A stretch of DNA of 64,000 bases from Prevotella nigrescens (GTDB taxonomy: Bacteria; Bacteroidota; Bacteroidia; Bacteroidales; Bacteroidaceae): the NCBI RefSeq assembly GCF_031191185.1, contig NZ_CP133464.1, positions 1 to 64,000 on the forward strand, read 5' to 3'. The notes beneath the pieces are model-generated. The model worked only from the letters and a program-made list of their open reading frames with translations. It did no database searches and was not told the DNA's origin. Below are positions 11,510 to 19,650 of this stretch, piece by piece (position 1 is the first letter of the stretch; every line of letters begins with the position of its first letter). A program made the position numbers and the translations under genes.

Positions 11510-12163
11510 ATGATTTACGGATATATCAGAGTTAGCAGCGATAAGCAAACAGTGGAAAATCAACGCTTCGAGATTAGCAACTTTTGTAAACTTCAGAATC
11601 TTTCAATTGACGACTGGATAGAGGAAACTATCAGTGGTACAAAAAACTATAGTAAACGTCAACTGGGTAAATTACTTAAAAAAGTGAATAAAGATGATAT
11701 TATCATTTGCAGTGAATTGTCCCGGCTTGGGCGTAACTTATTTATGATCATGGAGATACTGAATATCTGCATGACAAAAGAATGTCGCGTGTGGACTATC
11801 AAGGATAACTATCGGCTTGGGGATGATATTCAGAGCAAAGTCCTCGCTTTCGCTTTCGGACTTTCGGCAGAGATAGAACGCAATCTTATCAGTCAGCGAA
11901 CCAAGGAAGCATTGGCAAGAAAGAAGGCAGAAGGCGCAAAACTTGGGCATACCAAAGGATTTCGTTGTAGGCTTAACCCCAAATGTGCCAACAGGCATGA
12001 GTGGATTATCAAGGAGCTTAATAAAGGAACGGAGAAAACAGTTGTTGCCAAAAAGTTGAGAATATCAAAAACCACCCTCTACCGATATCTTGTCTATACG
12101 GGGCTTCATACACCTACAAATTGCCTGCAGGAAGGATGGAAAGATTATGGCATCTATCATTGA
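11510..12163 (+). CDS. Serine site-specific recombinase (invertase family, Mpi-like)
   Basis: A 217-residue protein of resolvase/invertase type. The catalytic serine lies in YIRVSSDKQ (residues 5-13), followed by the family's conserved arginines (SELSRLGRNLF, and IERNLISQRTKEAL), the long E helix and a C-terminal Hin-like HTH (EKTVVAKKLRISKTTLYRYL). Its length and sequence fit the Bacteroides Mpi-type DNA invertases, which flip DNA between short inverted repeats. It ends 20 nt before the first copy of the GACCCTCAAAAGAGGG repeat that heads the silent methylase cassettes. It is therefore the best candidate for switching that locus. The last 20 residues or so diverge from what I expect for the family and may be affected by the adjacent repeat region. 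Confidence 0.85.
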   Translation: MIYGYIRVSSDKQTVENQRFEISNFCKLQNLSIDDWIEETISGTKNYSKRQLGKLLKKVNKDDIIICSELSRLGRNLFMIMEILNICMTKECRVWTIKDNYRLGDDIQSKVLAFAFGLSAEIERNLISQRTKEALARKKAEGAKLGHTKGFRCRLNPKCANRHEWIIKELNKGTEKTVVAKKLRISKTTLYRYLVYTGLHTPTNCLQEGWKDYGIYH

Positions 12164-12181
12164 TTTCTGCGTATGTCTGAG

Positions 12182-12199
12182 ACGACCCTCAAAAGAGGG
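12182..12199 (+). repeat. Putative recombination site, copy A (silent cassette A)
   Basis: ACGACCCTCAAAAGAGGG lies at the head of silent cassette A. The core CCCTC-AAAA-GAGGG is an imperfect palindrome with an asymmetric centre, as expected of a serine-recombinase crossover site. It is in direct orientation to copy B (14793) and inverted relative to copy C (17497-17530) in the expressed gene. The codon phase (CCC TCA AAA GAG) is the same in all three. Confidence 0.75.
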
Positions 12200-13403
12200 T
12201 GGTTTCGACATTACTATTGGCAACCCTCCATACATTAGTGCGCCAACGCAAATTGCATCCCCAGAACTAAATGAGCAACGCCAACGTATTATCGAGTGCA
12301 AGAAATACAAATCACTCAATGAGAAATGGGATTTATATATTCCCTTTATGGAACTTGGATTGCAACTCCTCTGCCCCAATGGAGTATTCTCTATGATTGT
12401 TCCATATCCTTTGACAAATCAGAAATATGGCAAGAAACTCCGTAAGATGATTATAGAAGAATATCGCCTATTGGAAATTGCAGATTTGAACGGTACAAAG
12501 ATTTTTGAGAATGCAACTGTGAGCAACTGTATACCATTCATTCAGAACTCATCACCAAAAGGTGATCTTCGCATAACTCAAATATATGCGGACAAGACAT
12601 TCCATAAAGTATTGCATAAGTCTCCAGAAACGTTAAAACAGGACGAAAAGAAATATGTCTGGAACTTAACAGAAGAAAGAAGGTCTGGAAATCGTTTTGC
12701 CAACATGAATGTGTTGGGTGACTTCTGCTATATCAGTGTAGGAATGGTTGTTAATGCAGATGAAAAGAAAGCAAAAGGAGAATTTAGGAAAGATGACCTT
12801 ATAAGTGAAACTTACGACGAAATTCATAGTCGCAAATACATTGAGGCTAAAGACATAGACAAGTATCGGGTAAAACGTGTTCGTTATCTTGAATGGAATA
12901 CAGAACGATGCCCTGATAAGTTGCGGCGCCCTACCTTTCGTGAATTGTATAATCGTCCAAAACTATTAATAAATCGTTTAGGTTTTCTTAAAGTACATCT
13001 TGATATGGACACGCATTTCTTGCATAGCGACTCTATGTTTTCTGCTGTTCTATGGAAGGATTTGAAGGGAGTTAACAACAAGAGCATATCCTCAAGCATT
13101 AAGAAATTCTGCAAGCACACTCGTACTGAGATGGAAGCGTTGTCAAGCGAAGTAGACTTGCTTTATTTGTTAGGTGTCCTCAATTCCTCAATGGCTGGTC
13201 AGTTGTTGGCTGACCAACGAGGCAGCGATTATCACATCTACCCCGAGCATATACGCAATCTTCCTATCCCTATTGCGACTTCCAAGCAGCAAGAGGAGAT
13301 AGCTCAGCTCGTCAGAATCATTATGGAAAAGATACATGATGGGCAAGACTGTGAAACGGAGCAACAGAAAGTCAATCAGATAGTTTCCATACTATACATA
13401 TAA
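12184..13403 (+). CDS. Silent cassette A: headless C-terminal half of an adenine methyltransferase
   Basis: This frame encodes about 406 residues beginning PSKEGGFDITIGNPPYISAP, that is, the methyltransferase catalytic motif IV (NPPY) and everything after it, including a target-recognition region. Motif I and the whole N-terminal half are missing, and there is no promoter or convincing ribosome site for it; the open frame running back to 12090 overlaps the recombinase gene. It starts at the same repeat and in the same codon phase as the C-terminal half of the complete gene at 16302-19640. I read it as a stored alternative 3' end, activated by inversion, and not as an ordinary pseudogene, because the frame is fully intact to its TAA. 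Confidence 0.8.
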
Positions 13404-13460
13404 TGCATTTTTCCTATTTCCTGATTAACGCGTATTTACGCAAAAAAAACGAATAGAATC

Positions 13461-13491
13461 TTGATGTTGTGAGAAAATATCCATATCTTTG
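13461..13491 (+). promoter_or_regulatory. Promoter of the DUF4143 ATPase gene
   Basis: TTG (13461-13463) and TATCTTTG (13484-13491) are 20 nt apart, a good Bacteroidetes promoter 43 nt before the ATPase ATG. Two near-identical short palindromes, GCGTATTTACGC (13430-13441) and GCGTTTTTACGC (13506-13517), flank it and could be operator sites. Confidence 0.6.
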
Positions 13492-13534
13492 TAGTCGCAA
13501 AGACTGCGTTTTTACGCATAAATAACTAATAGGA

Positions 13535-14794
13535 ATGAATATAGAACGACCCATATATCTGCAAAGGTTAATTGACCGACGCCACAATGGAATGATAAAA
13601 ATCATTACTGGATTGCGTCGGAGTGGCAAATCGTATCTGCTCTTTACACTTTTCTGCCAGTATCTTAAAGAACAAGGGATAGATGATACCCAAATCATTA
13701 AGTTGGATTTGGAGAACATTTATAATGAACGTTATCGAAAGCCTTTACCCTTGTTAGATTACATTAGCCAAAGGGTAACAGATACGAGGGAATACTTTAT
13801 ACTCATAGACGAGATACAATTGCTTGACCGTTTTGAGGAGGCGCTGAACACGCTGCTGAAGAATCCACAATTAGATGTGTATGTCACAGGCAGTAATGCA
13901 CGCTTCCTGTCAAAAGATGTTGTGACGACTTTCCGTGGTAGGGGCGATGAGTTACGTATCCACCCATTGAGCTTCAGCGAATATATGTCGGTGAAGCCAG
14001 ATGCGCCTTTCTTGGAAACACACCTTAATGAATATATGCTTTTGGGAGGATTGCCCCAAACGGTAACGATGGCCACAGAACAACAGAAGAAGGGCTATCT
14101 GCAACAGCTTTTCTCCAATACCTACCTTATCGACATCAAAGAAAGGTACGGCATACGAAACGATGATGATCTGGAAGAACTCATTGATGTCATGGCAAGC
14201 AGCATCGGAAGCCTTACCAACCCACAGAAAATAGCGAACACCTTCCGTTCCGAAAAGCGGAGCACCATCACCAGAGACACCGTCAAGACTTATCTGGACT
14301 ATATGCAGGACGCTTTCCTGATGGAGCGTGCTGTTCGCTACGATATTAAGGGTCGTAAATATATTGATACTCCAGCAAAATACTATTTTGAAGACTTAGG
14401 ATTACGCAATGTCCGATTGAATTTCCGTCAGACAGAACACACACACTTGATAGAGAATCTTATATACAATGAGTTACGGATGCGTGGCTATTCTGTGGAT
14501 GTAGGGCAGGTTACGCAAAATACGAAAAACGAAAATGGAATAAGTGAACGCAAGCAGTTAGAAGTGGACTTCGTATGCAACAGAGGACAGGACAGAATTT
14601 ACATCCAGTCGGCTTACGCTTTGCCATCTGAAGAAAAAACAGAACAAGAACTACGATCTCTCAAACAGATTAAAGATAGTTTTCAGAAAGTTGTTATTGT
14701 AGGAGGCATGCAACCCACTTTCCGCAACGATGACGGCATACTCATCCTGAACATTTTTGATTTTCTGCTGAATAGAAGTGGACAGAATCTGTGA
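13535..14794 (+). CDS. AAA-type ATPase with DUF4143 C-terminal domain
   Basis: A 419-residue protein with Walker A TGLRRSGKSYLL (residues about 25-36) and Walker B YFILIDEIQ (about residue 86), followed by the arginine-rich DUF4143 C-terminal domain with a nuclease-like end (ERKQLEVDFVCNRG). Members of this family are common in Bacteroidetes and of uncertain function. The gene has its own promoter. It sits between silent cassettes A and B, and its TGA stop overlaps recombination repeat B by two bases. It would be inverted together with cassette B whenever repeats A and C recombine, and deleted if A and B recombine. Confidence 0.82.
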   Translation: MNIERPIYLQRLIDRRHNGMIKIITGLRRSGKSYLLFTLFCQYLKEQGIDDTQIIKLDLENIYNERYRKPLPLLDYISQRVTDTREYFILIDEIQLLDRFEEALNTLLKNPQLDVYVTGSNARFLSKDVVTTFRGRGDELRIHPLSFSEYMSVKPDAPFLETHLNEYMLLGGLPQTVTMATEQQKKGYLQQLFSNTYLIDIKERYGIRNDDDLEELIDVMASSIGSLTNPQKIANTFRSEKRSTITRDTVKTYLDYMQDAFLMERAVRYDIKGRKYIDTPAKYYFEDLGLRNVRLNFRQTEHTHLIENLIYNELRMRGYSVDVGQVTQNTKNENGISERKQLEVDFVCNRGQDRIYIQSAYALPSEEKTEQELRSLKQIKDSFQKVVIVGGMQPTFRNDDGILILNIFDFLLNRSGQNL

Positions 14795-14826
14795 CCCTCA
14801 AAAGAGGGCTTCGATATTGTTATTGG
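14793..14826 (+). repeat. Putative recombination site, copy B (silent cassette B)
   Basis: This 34-nt segment is identical, in inverted orientation, to 17497-17530 in the complete methyltransferase gene. The first 16 nt (GACCCTCAAAAGAGGG) are also found in copy A. Identity stops sharply at 14827, where the coding sequences diverge. Confidence 0.82.
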
Positions 14827-15847
14827 GAATCCACCGTATGGGGCTAAATATGATAACCAAACAAAGAGGTATTACAAGAATACTTATGTAACCGCAAATA
14901 GCATTCGTGGCTTGCAGAAAGGGTCACTCGACACATATACACTGTTCATTGAATTGGGCTATAACCTACTCAGACGGAATGGCAGCTTTGCCTATATCGT
15001 TCCAATATCCTTGACTTCAAGTGATTCCCTCACAGGAGTACACCGTTTATTGATGAATAACTGTGACACCATTCATATTTCATCATATTCAGTTCGCCCC
15101 AAGCCTGTATTTGAGAATGCCGTCGTGAATACTTCTATATTGCTATTCCAAAAAACGGAAACACCTTGTCAACATCTTTATTCCACAAAGATGTACAGAA
15201 GAGGAAATGAGCTTGATTTACAAAAGCTTATTGACAATCTTAATTTTTCTAATGTGTATGGTTATACTATGATAGGTCGCATTCCGAAGATTGGTTGTGA
15301 AATGGAAAAAGACATTCTTATAAAAATCTTCAACAATACTCCGATTAGGACTCTTTATGACGACAAGGGTGATCCTATCTATTATAGGACAACTGGCGGT
15401 AGGTACTTTAAGGTTGTAACCAATTATCCGACTGGTTCAACTAAAGAAAAGCCATTATATTTTCAAAAACGACTATCGAATGCTATTGGTTGCATTCTTA
15501 GCAGTTCTTTGGCTTTTTGGTTTTACCAAATCTATTCCAACAACCTTGATTGGAAGACATACGAGATTGAGAACTTCACCATTCCACAGCTTACAACTGA
15601 AAACATTGAGTATCTTGACAAACTATATTCTCGGTATCTAACGGACATAGAGTCTAAGGCAAATGTCAGAACAACATCTGGAGAGTCCACTTACAATGTT
15701 GATTCATTCAAGGAATACAAGATTGTACGCTCCAAGGGCATCATTGATGAGATAGATGACTACATTTGCCCACTATACGGCTTGACCCAGAAAGAAACGG
15801 ACTTTGTCAAAAATTACGAATTGCAGTTCAGGCTGGCAGGAGAATAA
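14795..15847 (+). CDS. Silent cassette B: headless C-terminal half of an adenine methyltransferase
   Basis: An intact frame of about 350 residues starting PSKEGFDIVIGNPPYGAKYD, again from motif IV (NPPY) to a normal end. It lacks motif I and the N-terminal half. No promoter or start codon precedes the NPPY; the first ATG-like start is at 14912, inside the domain, so the cassette should be silent where it lies. Inverting the segment between repeat B and repeat C (14793-17530) would fuse it in frame to the N-terminal half encoded by 17531-19640. After the NPPY motif its sequence differs from cassettes A and C, as expected of alternative target-recognition domains. Confidence 0.8.
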   Translation, partial: PSKEGFDIVIGNPPYGAKYDNQTKRYYKNTYVTANSIRGLQKGSLDTYTLFIELGYNLLRRNGSFAYIVPISLTSSDSLTGVHRLLMNNCDTIHISSYSVRPKPVFENAVVNTSILLFQKTETPCQHLYSTKMYRRGNELDLQKLIDNLNFSNVYGYTMIGRIPKIGCEMEKDILIKIFNNTPIRTLYDDKGDPIYYRTTGGRYFKVVTNYPTGSTKEKPLYFQKRLSNAIGCILSSSLAFWFYQIYSNNLDWKTYEIENFTIPQLTTENIEYLDKLYSRYLTDIESKANVRTTSGESTYNVDSFKEYKIVRSKGIIDEIDDYICPLYGLTQKETDFVKNYELQFRLAGE

Positions 15848-16269
15848 AGGCTCTATAACGTTTCGTGTGGGTTGTTTGACCCAATTAGAATAATATCTAC
15901 TGTATTCATAGAAAGAAGTTATTTGTTCAGTTTAGTTTTACTCTTTAGCCAACGAAATAAGATGTTTTTAAGGTCTTAATTCATACTATGTTTGTGAATG
16001 TTTACCATCATTTGCTGTGGTGCGGATACTCTGCACATGTGATGCGGAGGGTTAAATTTACTATGATATATGAATGACAGGGGATGAATTGTGAGCAAAA
16101 CGTTGTAATACTAAGAATAAACAGGAGGTGTGTAGAAGCTTGTTTAGCTCAAACTCCTTTATATTTGTAGATTAATCCGTCTTCTTCTGTTCAGTCATAA
16201 AGCCTTTAAACATAGGAACGCTGGCAAGAAAAAAATATTTACCCACACGATTCGTTATAGAGCCAGAAT
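15848..16269. other. Non-coding spacer between cassette B and the methyltransferase gene
   Basis: About 420 nt without a credible gene on either strand. Nothing recognisable apart from AT-rich sequence. It lies inside the predicted invertible segment, between the 3' ends of the silent cassette B and the expressed cassette. Confidence 0.6.
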
Positions 16270-16307
16270 AAATGATAATTGGAGGACAATTCCTCCAATT
16301 ATCATTT
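16270..16307 (-). terminator. Terminator hairpin of the methyltransferase operon
   Basis: A perfect 17-bp stem (16270-16286 with 16291-16307) and a 4-nt loop overlap the TGA stop of the methyltransferase gene at 16302. The left arm end gives a T-rich run on the minus strand. Confidence 0.72.
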
Positions 16308-19300
16308 GGTCTTACTTTTCTTCATACGCCTAAATACCATGTCTTGAAGCGTATTTACAATATAAGCTTCTTCTTTGCCTAATCCAAAGAATTTAAGGAC
16401 AATAGCATCTATCATTTTATGTTGATTGTCATTGAGCGTTGCTGATATACTCGTATCTATCACTTTATCCTTAACTGTCATATATAGGGCAAAAATTTCA
16501 GACGGTTTGTTAAAATTGTAGCAAATAGGTATGCTCTTCAAGTCTGTTGCCTCTGCTTTTAACATTCCGCCTCCCAAGTTTGTTCTTCCTGTAATTTCTC
16601 TTAAAAGCCAGAACAATGATGAGTTACAAAATAGCCATATGTTTAAGGTTTCTTCTTGCGACAAATCACCATAAATTTCAACATAACTTGATGTATAGCC
16701 AGAGCATTCGTTAATGCTACAGAAATGTGTCCCTATTCCTCTTGGCATTATAAGAAGAGGTTTTTTCCTACTGCTTGAGATGTCGTCTTTACTGACATAA
16801 CAAGACGAATTATTCCAACTATAGGTTGGACCAATCTCTGATGTATAATACGGATAAGTTCGAGAAGATTGACTATAAACAATATGACTTTTAGTTAGAT
16901 TTAGTCCTTGTCCAATGCTTATCTTTGAAGAAAGACTTTTATCTTCAAGTTGGCTTATAGTTTCTATAATCCGTAATAGTTTCTGTTCAGCTCTAATGAT
17001 ACCCCCCCACTTGTAGTTATGCAATAATTGATCGCTTGATAAGAATTCTTTTAGAGTAACATTTTCCGTATCATGCATGGAAAATGTATTACATGGATAT
17101 TTTTCAAGACTCCCATTACAATGAAAGAACTTAACAGGAAATTTATCATTGCTCTCGTTTCTGTTACTGATGATGGTTATAATAGTGTTTATATCAGCTG
17201 TTTCAAAGTATTTGTACTCAGAATCAATAATTGCATGAACTTTACACTTCTTCAATAAAAAATTCTGAAACAGTTTTCCGTAGTCTGTGGAAAGCCACGA
17301 ATTTTCAGTGATAAAGACGTTGTACCCATTTGGGCTCAATAATCTCAGCGATAATTCATAGAAGAAAATCAATAAATCTGCACCACGGGGAAAGGCTCTC
17401 GCATCTGACAATCTTCTTTTTTGAATCTCACTCTGCAAACTCACCTTTAATGATTCTGGGAAATTTGGACTTCTCGATTCTAAATACGGCGGATTACCAA
17501 TAACAATATCGAAGCCCTCTTTTGAGGGTCGTGAGAAGACATCGTTAAACCAAGTGTGCCAGAGGAAGAACTGCGAGTTAGGCAATTCCATATTTTGAAC
17601 ACTTTCTATCACGTTTTTATAATGTTCTATATTTTTCTCAGCTCCTGCAATGGTTTTCTTTTGCTTGTCCGTTAGGGTCGTAGATAAAAGAATCTGCTCT
17701 ATTTTCTTCTCTTCTCCTCGCTTGTACGTATCAAGTGTATAAGTAATAGTATGCCTTACATTGTCATCAAAAGATTGGCGGAGACACGCCCGCTCATCGT
17801 GATCAGTCACCTCAAAATAACGTTTCAAATTAGCTTGAAACTCTTTTAATTTATCTGTTTGAGTAAAAATCTTTTTTATCTGCTGTTCTTCCAATTCTCC
17901 AAACAGATTGCGTTGAGGTTCATATATTTGTAAGTCCGACATTGTTGCCAGTTTGCTTAGATCTATACCTTCATAACTTTCCAGTAGGGAGTTTCCCTGC
18001 ATTATTTTGAAGTCAAGGTTAGGGAGTGCCTCTGGTGTCTTTTCGTCTACAATCAGAGCAAGCCAAAAGCGTAGTCGGGCGATGTCAACGGCACCTCGTT
18101 CAATGTCAACACCATAGATATTGTTTTGAATGATATAGCGTTTGATATTAGCTGCATTTTCTATAATGTTTGGTTCTATCGCAGAACGACAGAAGAACAA
18201 CTCGCGCAGTAAACCCATAGGGAAAGCACCCGAGCCAATAGCAGGGTCGCATATTTTAACGTCCAAAAGTTTCTGTTCAATATTTGCTTTTAAGTCGCCA
18301 AGCAGTTCAGCATCATGCGTTGTAACAAACTTGCGAATAGCCTCCTTATCTTCCTCGTTTTGATCTGTTTGCAAATAAGCTATCAAACTCTCACGGCACA
18401 TATATTGTACGATTTCCTTTGGTGTATAAAATGCGCCCTTATCCTTATTATCCTCCAACAGGTTTTCAAAGATGCGCCCAAGCATTTCAGGGTCAACACC
18501 TACTTCTGCATCATTAGGGTCATTCTCGTCGATGGTAAAGTTGTACTGTGAGAGCATTGTAAGTAAACTATCAAAGTATTCCGCAGGAAATTTTACTGCA
18601 AGTTCATCAAGATAGTCACGTTCAAACAAGCCACCATTGAGATAAGGGATACGACAATTGCGAAAGCCCTCCACCTTTGTGTCATAAAGGTCGTTCTTTT
18701 CAGAGCGATTCTTATCTAAACCTTCCGAAAAAAGATTCTCTAATATGGCATCAAGAAAATTCTCCTTTTGTTCTTCAGAAGCATTCTCAAAAAGGTGCAA
18801 AATGAAGTTACAATCACCTTTGCCCCAATCTTTGCCTGCTGGAACACCGAGCCATCCTTTTTTCTGAAGAAAATGCAAGAAAACAATTCGACCTAACAGT
18901 TTCTTTACATAATCACGAATAGGCTTTTCCTCACGGTCACGAATTTTGTCTGCCGTCATACCAGCATGGTCAAAATCTGTGTCGATGAAATTCTGTCGCA
19001 TTCCATTGGCTGGGTCAACCATATAATTGACAAAAGCCTCATACTGAGCTTTGTATTTCCCAAAGAACTCTTTTGAAAGTGCTTCAACATTGAACGCATC
19101 TTCGATATCTTTTATCGAATAAGTATCTCTTTTATCATATATTTTTTTAAAGTTCTCAGCTGCAGTACGACAAGACTGTCCAGGACCCAGCAAGAAGGTG
19201 TATCGTTTACTGTCTGTGACTTCTTTCTGACTACCTTTCTTATGACAGAAAGTGAAGCGCCAATCCCAACGAGTATCGTTCTCATAGTGAAAGAGCATAA

Positions 19301-19640
19301 AGGCACTGGAATAATTCTCCATGACCTTACGGATAAGGCGTTGAATATTTACGCGGTTTCGCTCCATCATCACACGATCACTAACCGTGACATCGAAAAT
19401 CTGTAGTGGCTGCACTCCTACGTCTATCTGTCCCACCTGCTTGATACTACATATTCCTGTTGCTTCAGCCAATGGTTTCTCTTCAGGACTATTCTCCAAG
19501 AGTTCTGTCTCAGAAAGAGATTCAAATTTATCTTCACCAAAAATGGGGAAAATAACATTGTCTACGAATGAACTCCAGCCTTTATATTTACTGCTTAAAT
19601 ACCCCTTTAATGTCTCTACGCTTAATATTTCTTTTTTCAT
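16302..19640 (-). CDS. Adenine-specific DNA methyltransferase (Eco57I/PglX-like) with switchable C-terminal half
   Basis: A 1112-residue class of large N6-adenine methyltransferase. Motif I is DPAIGSGAFPMGLL (about residue 463); motif IV is NPPY (about residue 716). The C-terminal part should contain the target-recognition domain. No nuclease motif is apparent, so cutting is probably done by the PLD domain of the partner upstream. The repeat at 17497-17530 lies inside the coding sequence at residues about 703-714, directly before NPPY, dividing the gene into a constant N-terminal half and an exchangeable C-terminal half; two more versions are stored at 12184-13403 and 14795-15847. The start is 10 nt after the helicase stop, so the two are co-transcribed. 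Large stand-alone methyltransferases of BREX (PglX) look similar, but no pglZ, brxC or brxL is nearby. Confidence 0.85.
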   Translation of the reverse strand: MKKEILSVETLKGYLSSKYKGWSSFVDNVIFPIFGEDKFESLSETELLENSPEEKPLAEATGICSIKQVGQIDVGVQPLQIFDVTVSDRVMMERNRVNIQRLIRKVMENYSSAFMLFHYENDTRWDWRFTFCHKKGSQKEVTDSKRYTFLLGPGQSCRTAAENFKKIYDKRDTYSIKDIEDAFNVEALSKEFFGKYKAQYEAFVNYMVDPANGMRQNFIDTDFDHAGMTADKIRDREEKPIRDYVKKLLGRIVFLHFLQKKGWLGVPAGKDWGKGDCNFILHLFENASEEQKENFLDAILENLFSEGLDKNRSEKNDLYDTKVEGFRNCRIPYLNGGLFERDYLDELAVKFPAEYFDSLLTMLSQYNFTIDENDPNDAEVGVDPEMLGRIFENLLEDNKDKGAFYTPKEIVQYMCRESLIAYLQTDQNEEDKEAIRKFVTTHDAELLGDLKANIEQKLLDVKICDPAIGSGAFPMGLLRELFFCRSAIEPNIIENAANIKRYIIQNNIYGVDIERGAVDIARLRFWLALIVDEKTPEALPNLDFKIMQGNSLLESYEGIDLSKLATMSDLQIYEPQRNLFGELEEQQIKKIFTQTDKLKEFQANLKRYFEVTDHDERACLRQSFDDNVRHTITYTLDTYKRGEEKKIEQILLSTTLTDKQKKTIAGAEKNIEHYKNVIESVQNMELPNSQFFLWHTWFNDVFSRPSKEGFDIVIGNPPYLESRSPNFPESLKVSLQSEIQKRRLSDARAFPRGADLLIFFYELSLRLLSPNGYNVFITENSWLSTDYGKLFQNFLLKKCKVHAIIDSEYKYFETADINTIITIISNRNESNDKFPVKFFHCNGSLEKYPCNTFSMHDTENVTLKEFLSSDQLLHNYKWGGIIRAEQKLLRIIETISQLEDKSLSSKISIGQGLNLTKSHIVYSQSSRTYPYYTSEIGPTYSWNNSSCYVSKDDISSSRKKPLLIMPRGIGTHFCSINECSGYTSSYVEIYGDLSQEETLNIWLFCNSSLFWLLREITGRTNLGGGMLKAEATDLKSIPICYNFNKPSEIFALYMTVKDKVIDTSISATLNDNQHKMIDAIVLKFFGLGKEEAYIVNTLQDMVFRRMKKSKTK
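17497..17530 (-). repeat. Putative recombination site, copy C (inside the expressed methyltransferase gene)
   Basis: The minus strand here reads the same 34 nt as copy B, beginning with GACCCTCAAAAGAGGG and encoding RPSKEGFDIVIG in frame. It is inverted with respect to copies A and B, so recombination with either flips the DNA between them. Confidence 0.82.
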
Positions 19641-19650
19641 AAGTTTGTCT

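Noticed and set aside
12090..12183. Cassette A as a complete gene starting at 12090
   Set aside because: The upstream 94 nt overlap the recombinase gene and do not resemble a methyltransferase N-terminus. Homology starts at the repeat.
12184..15847. Cassettes A and B as ordinary decayed pseudogenes
   Set aside because: Both are open to a natural stop and begin at the same repeat in the same codon phase, which decay would not produce.
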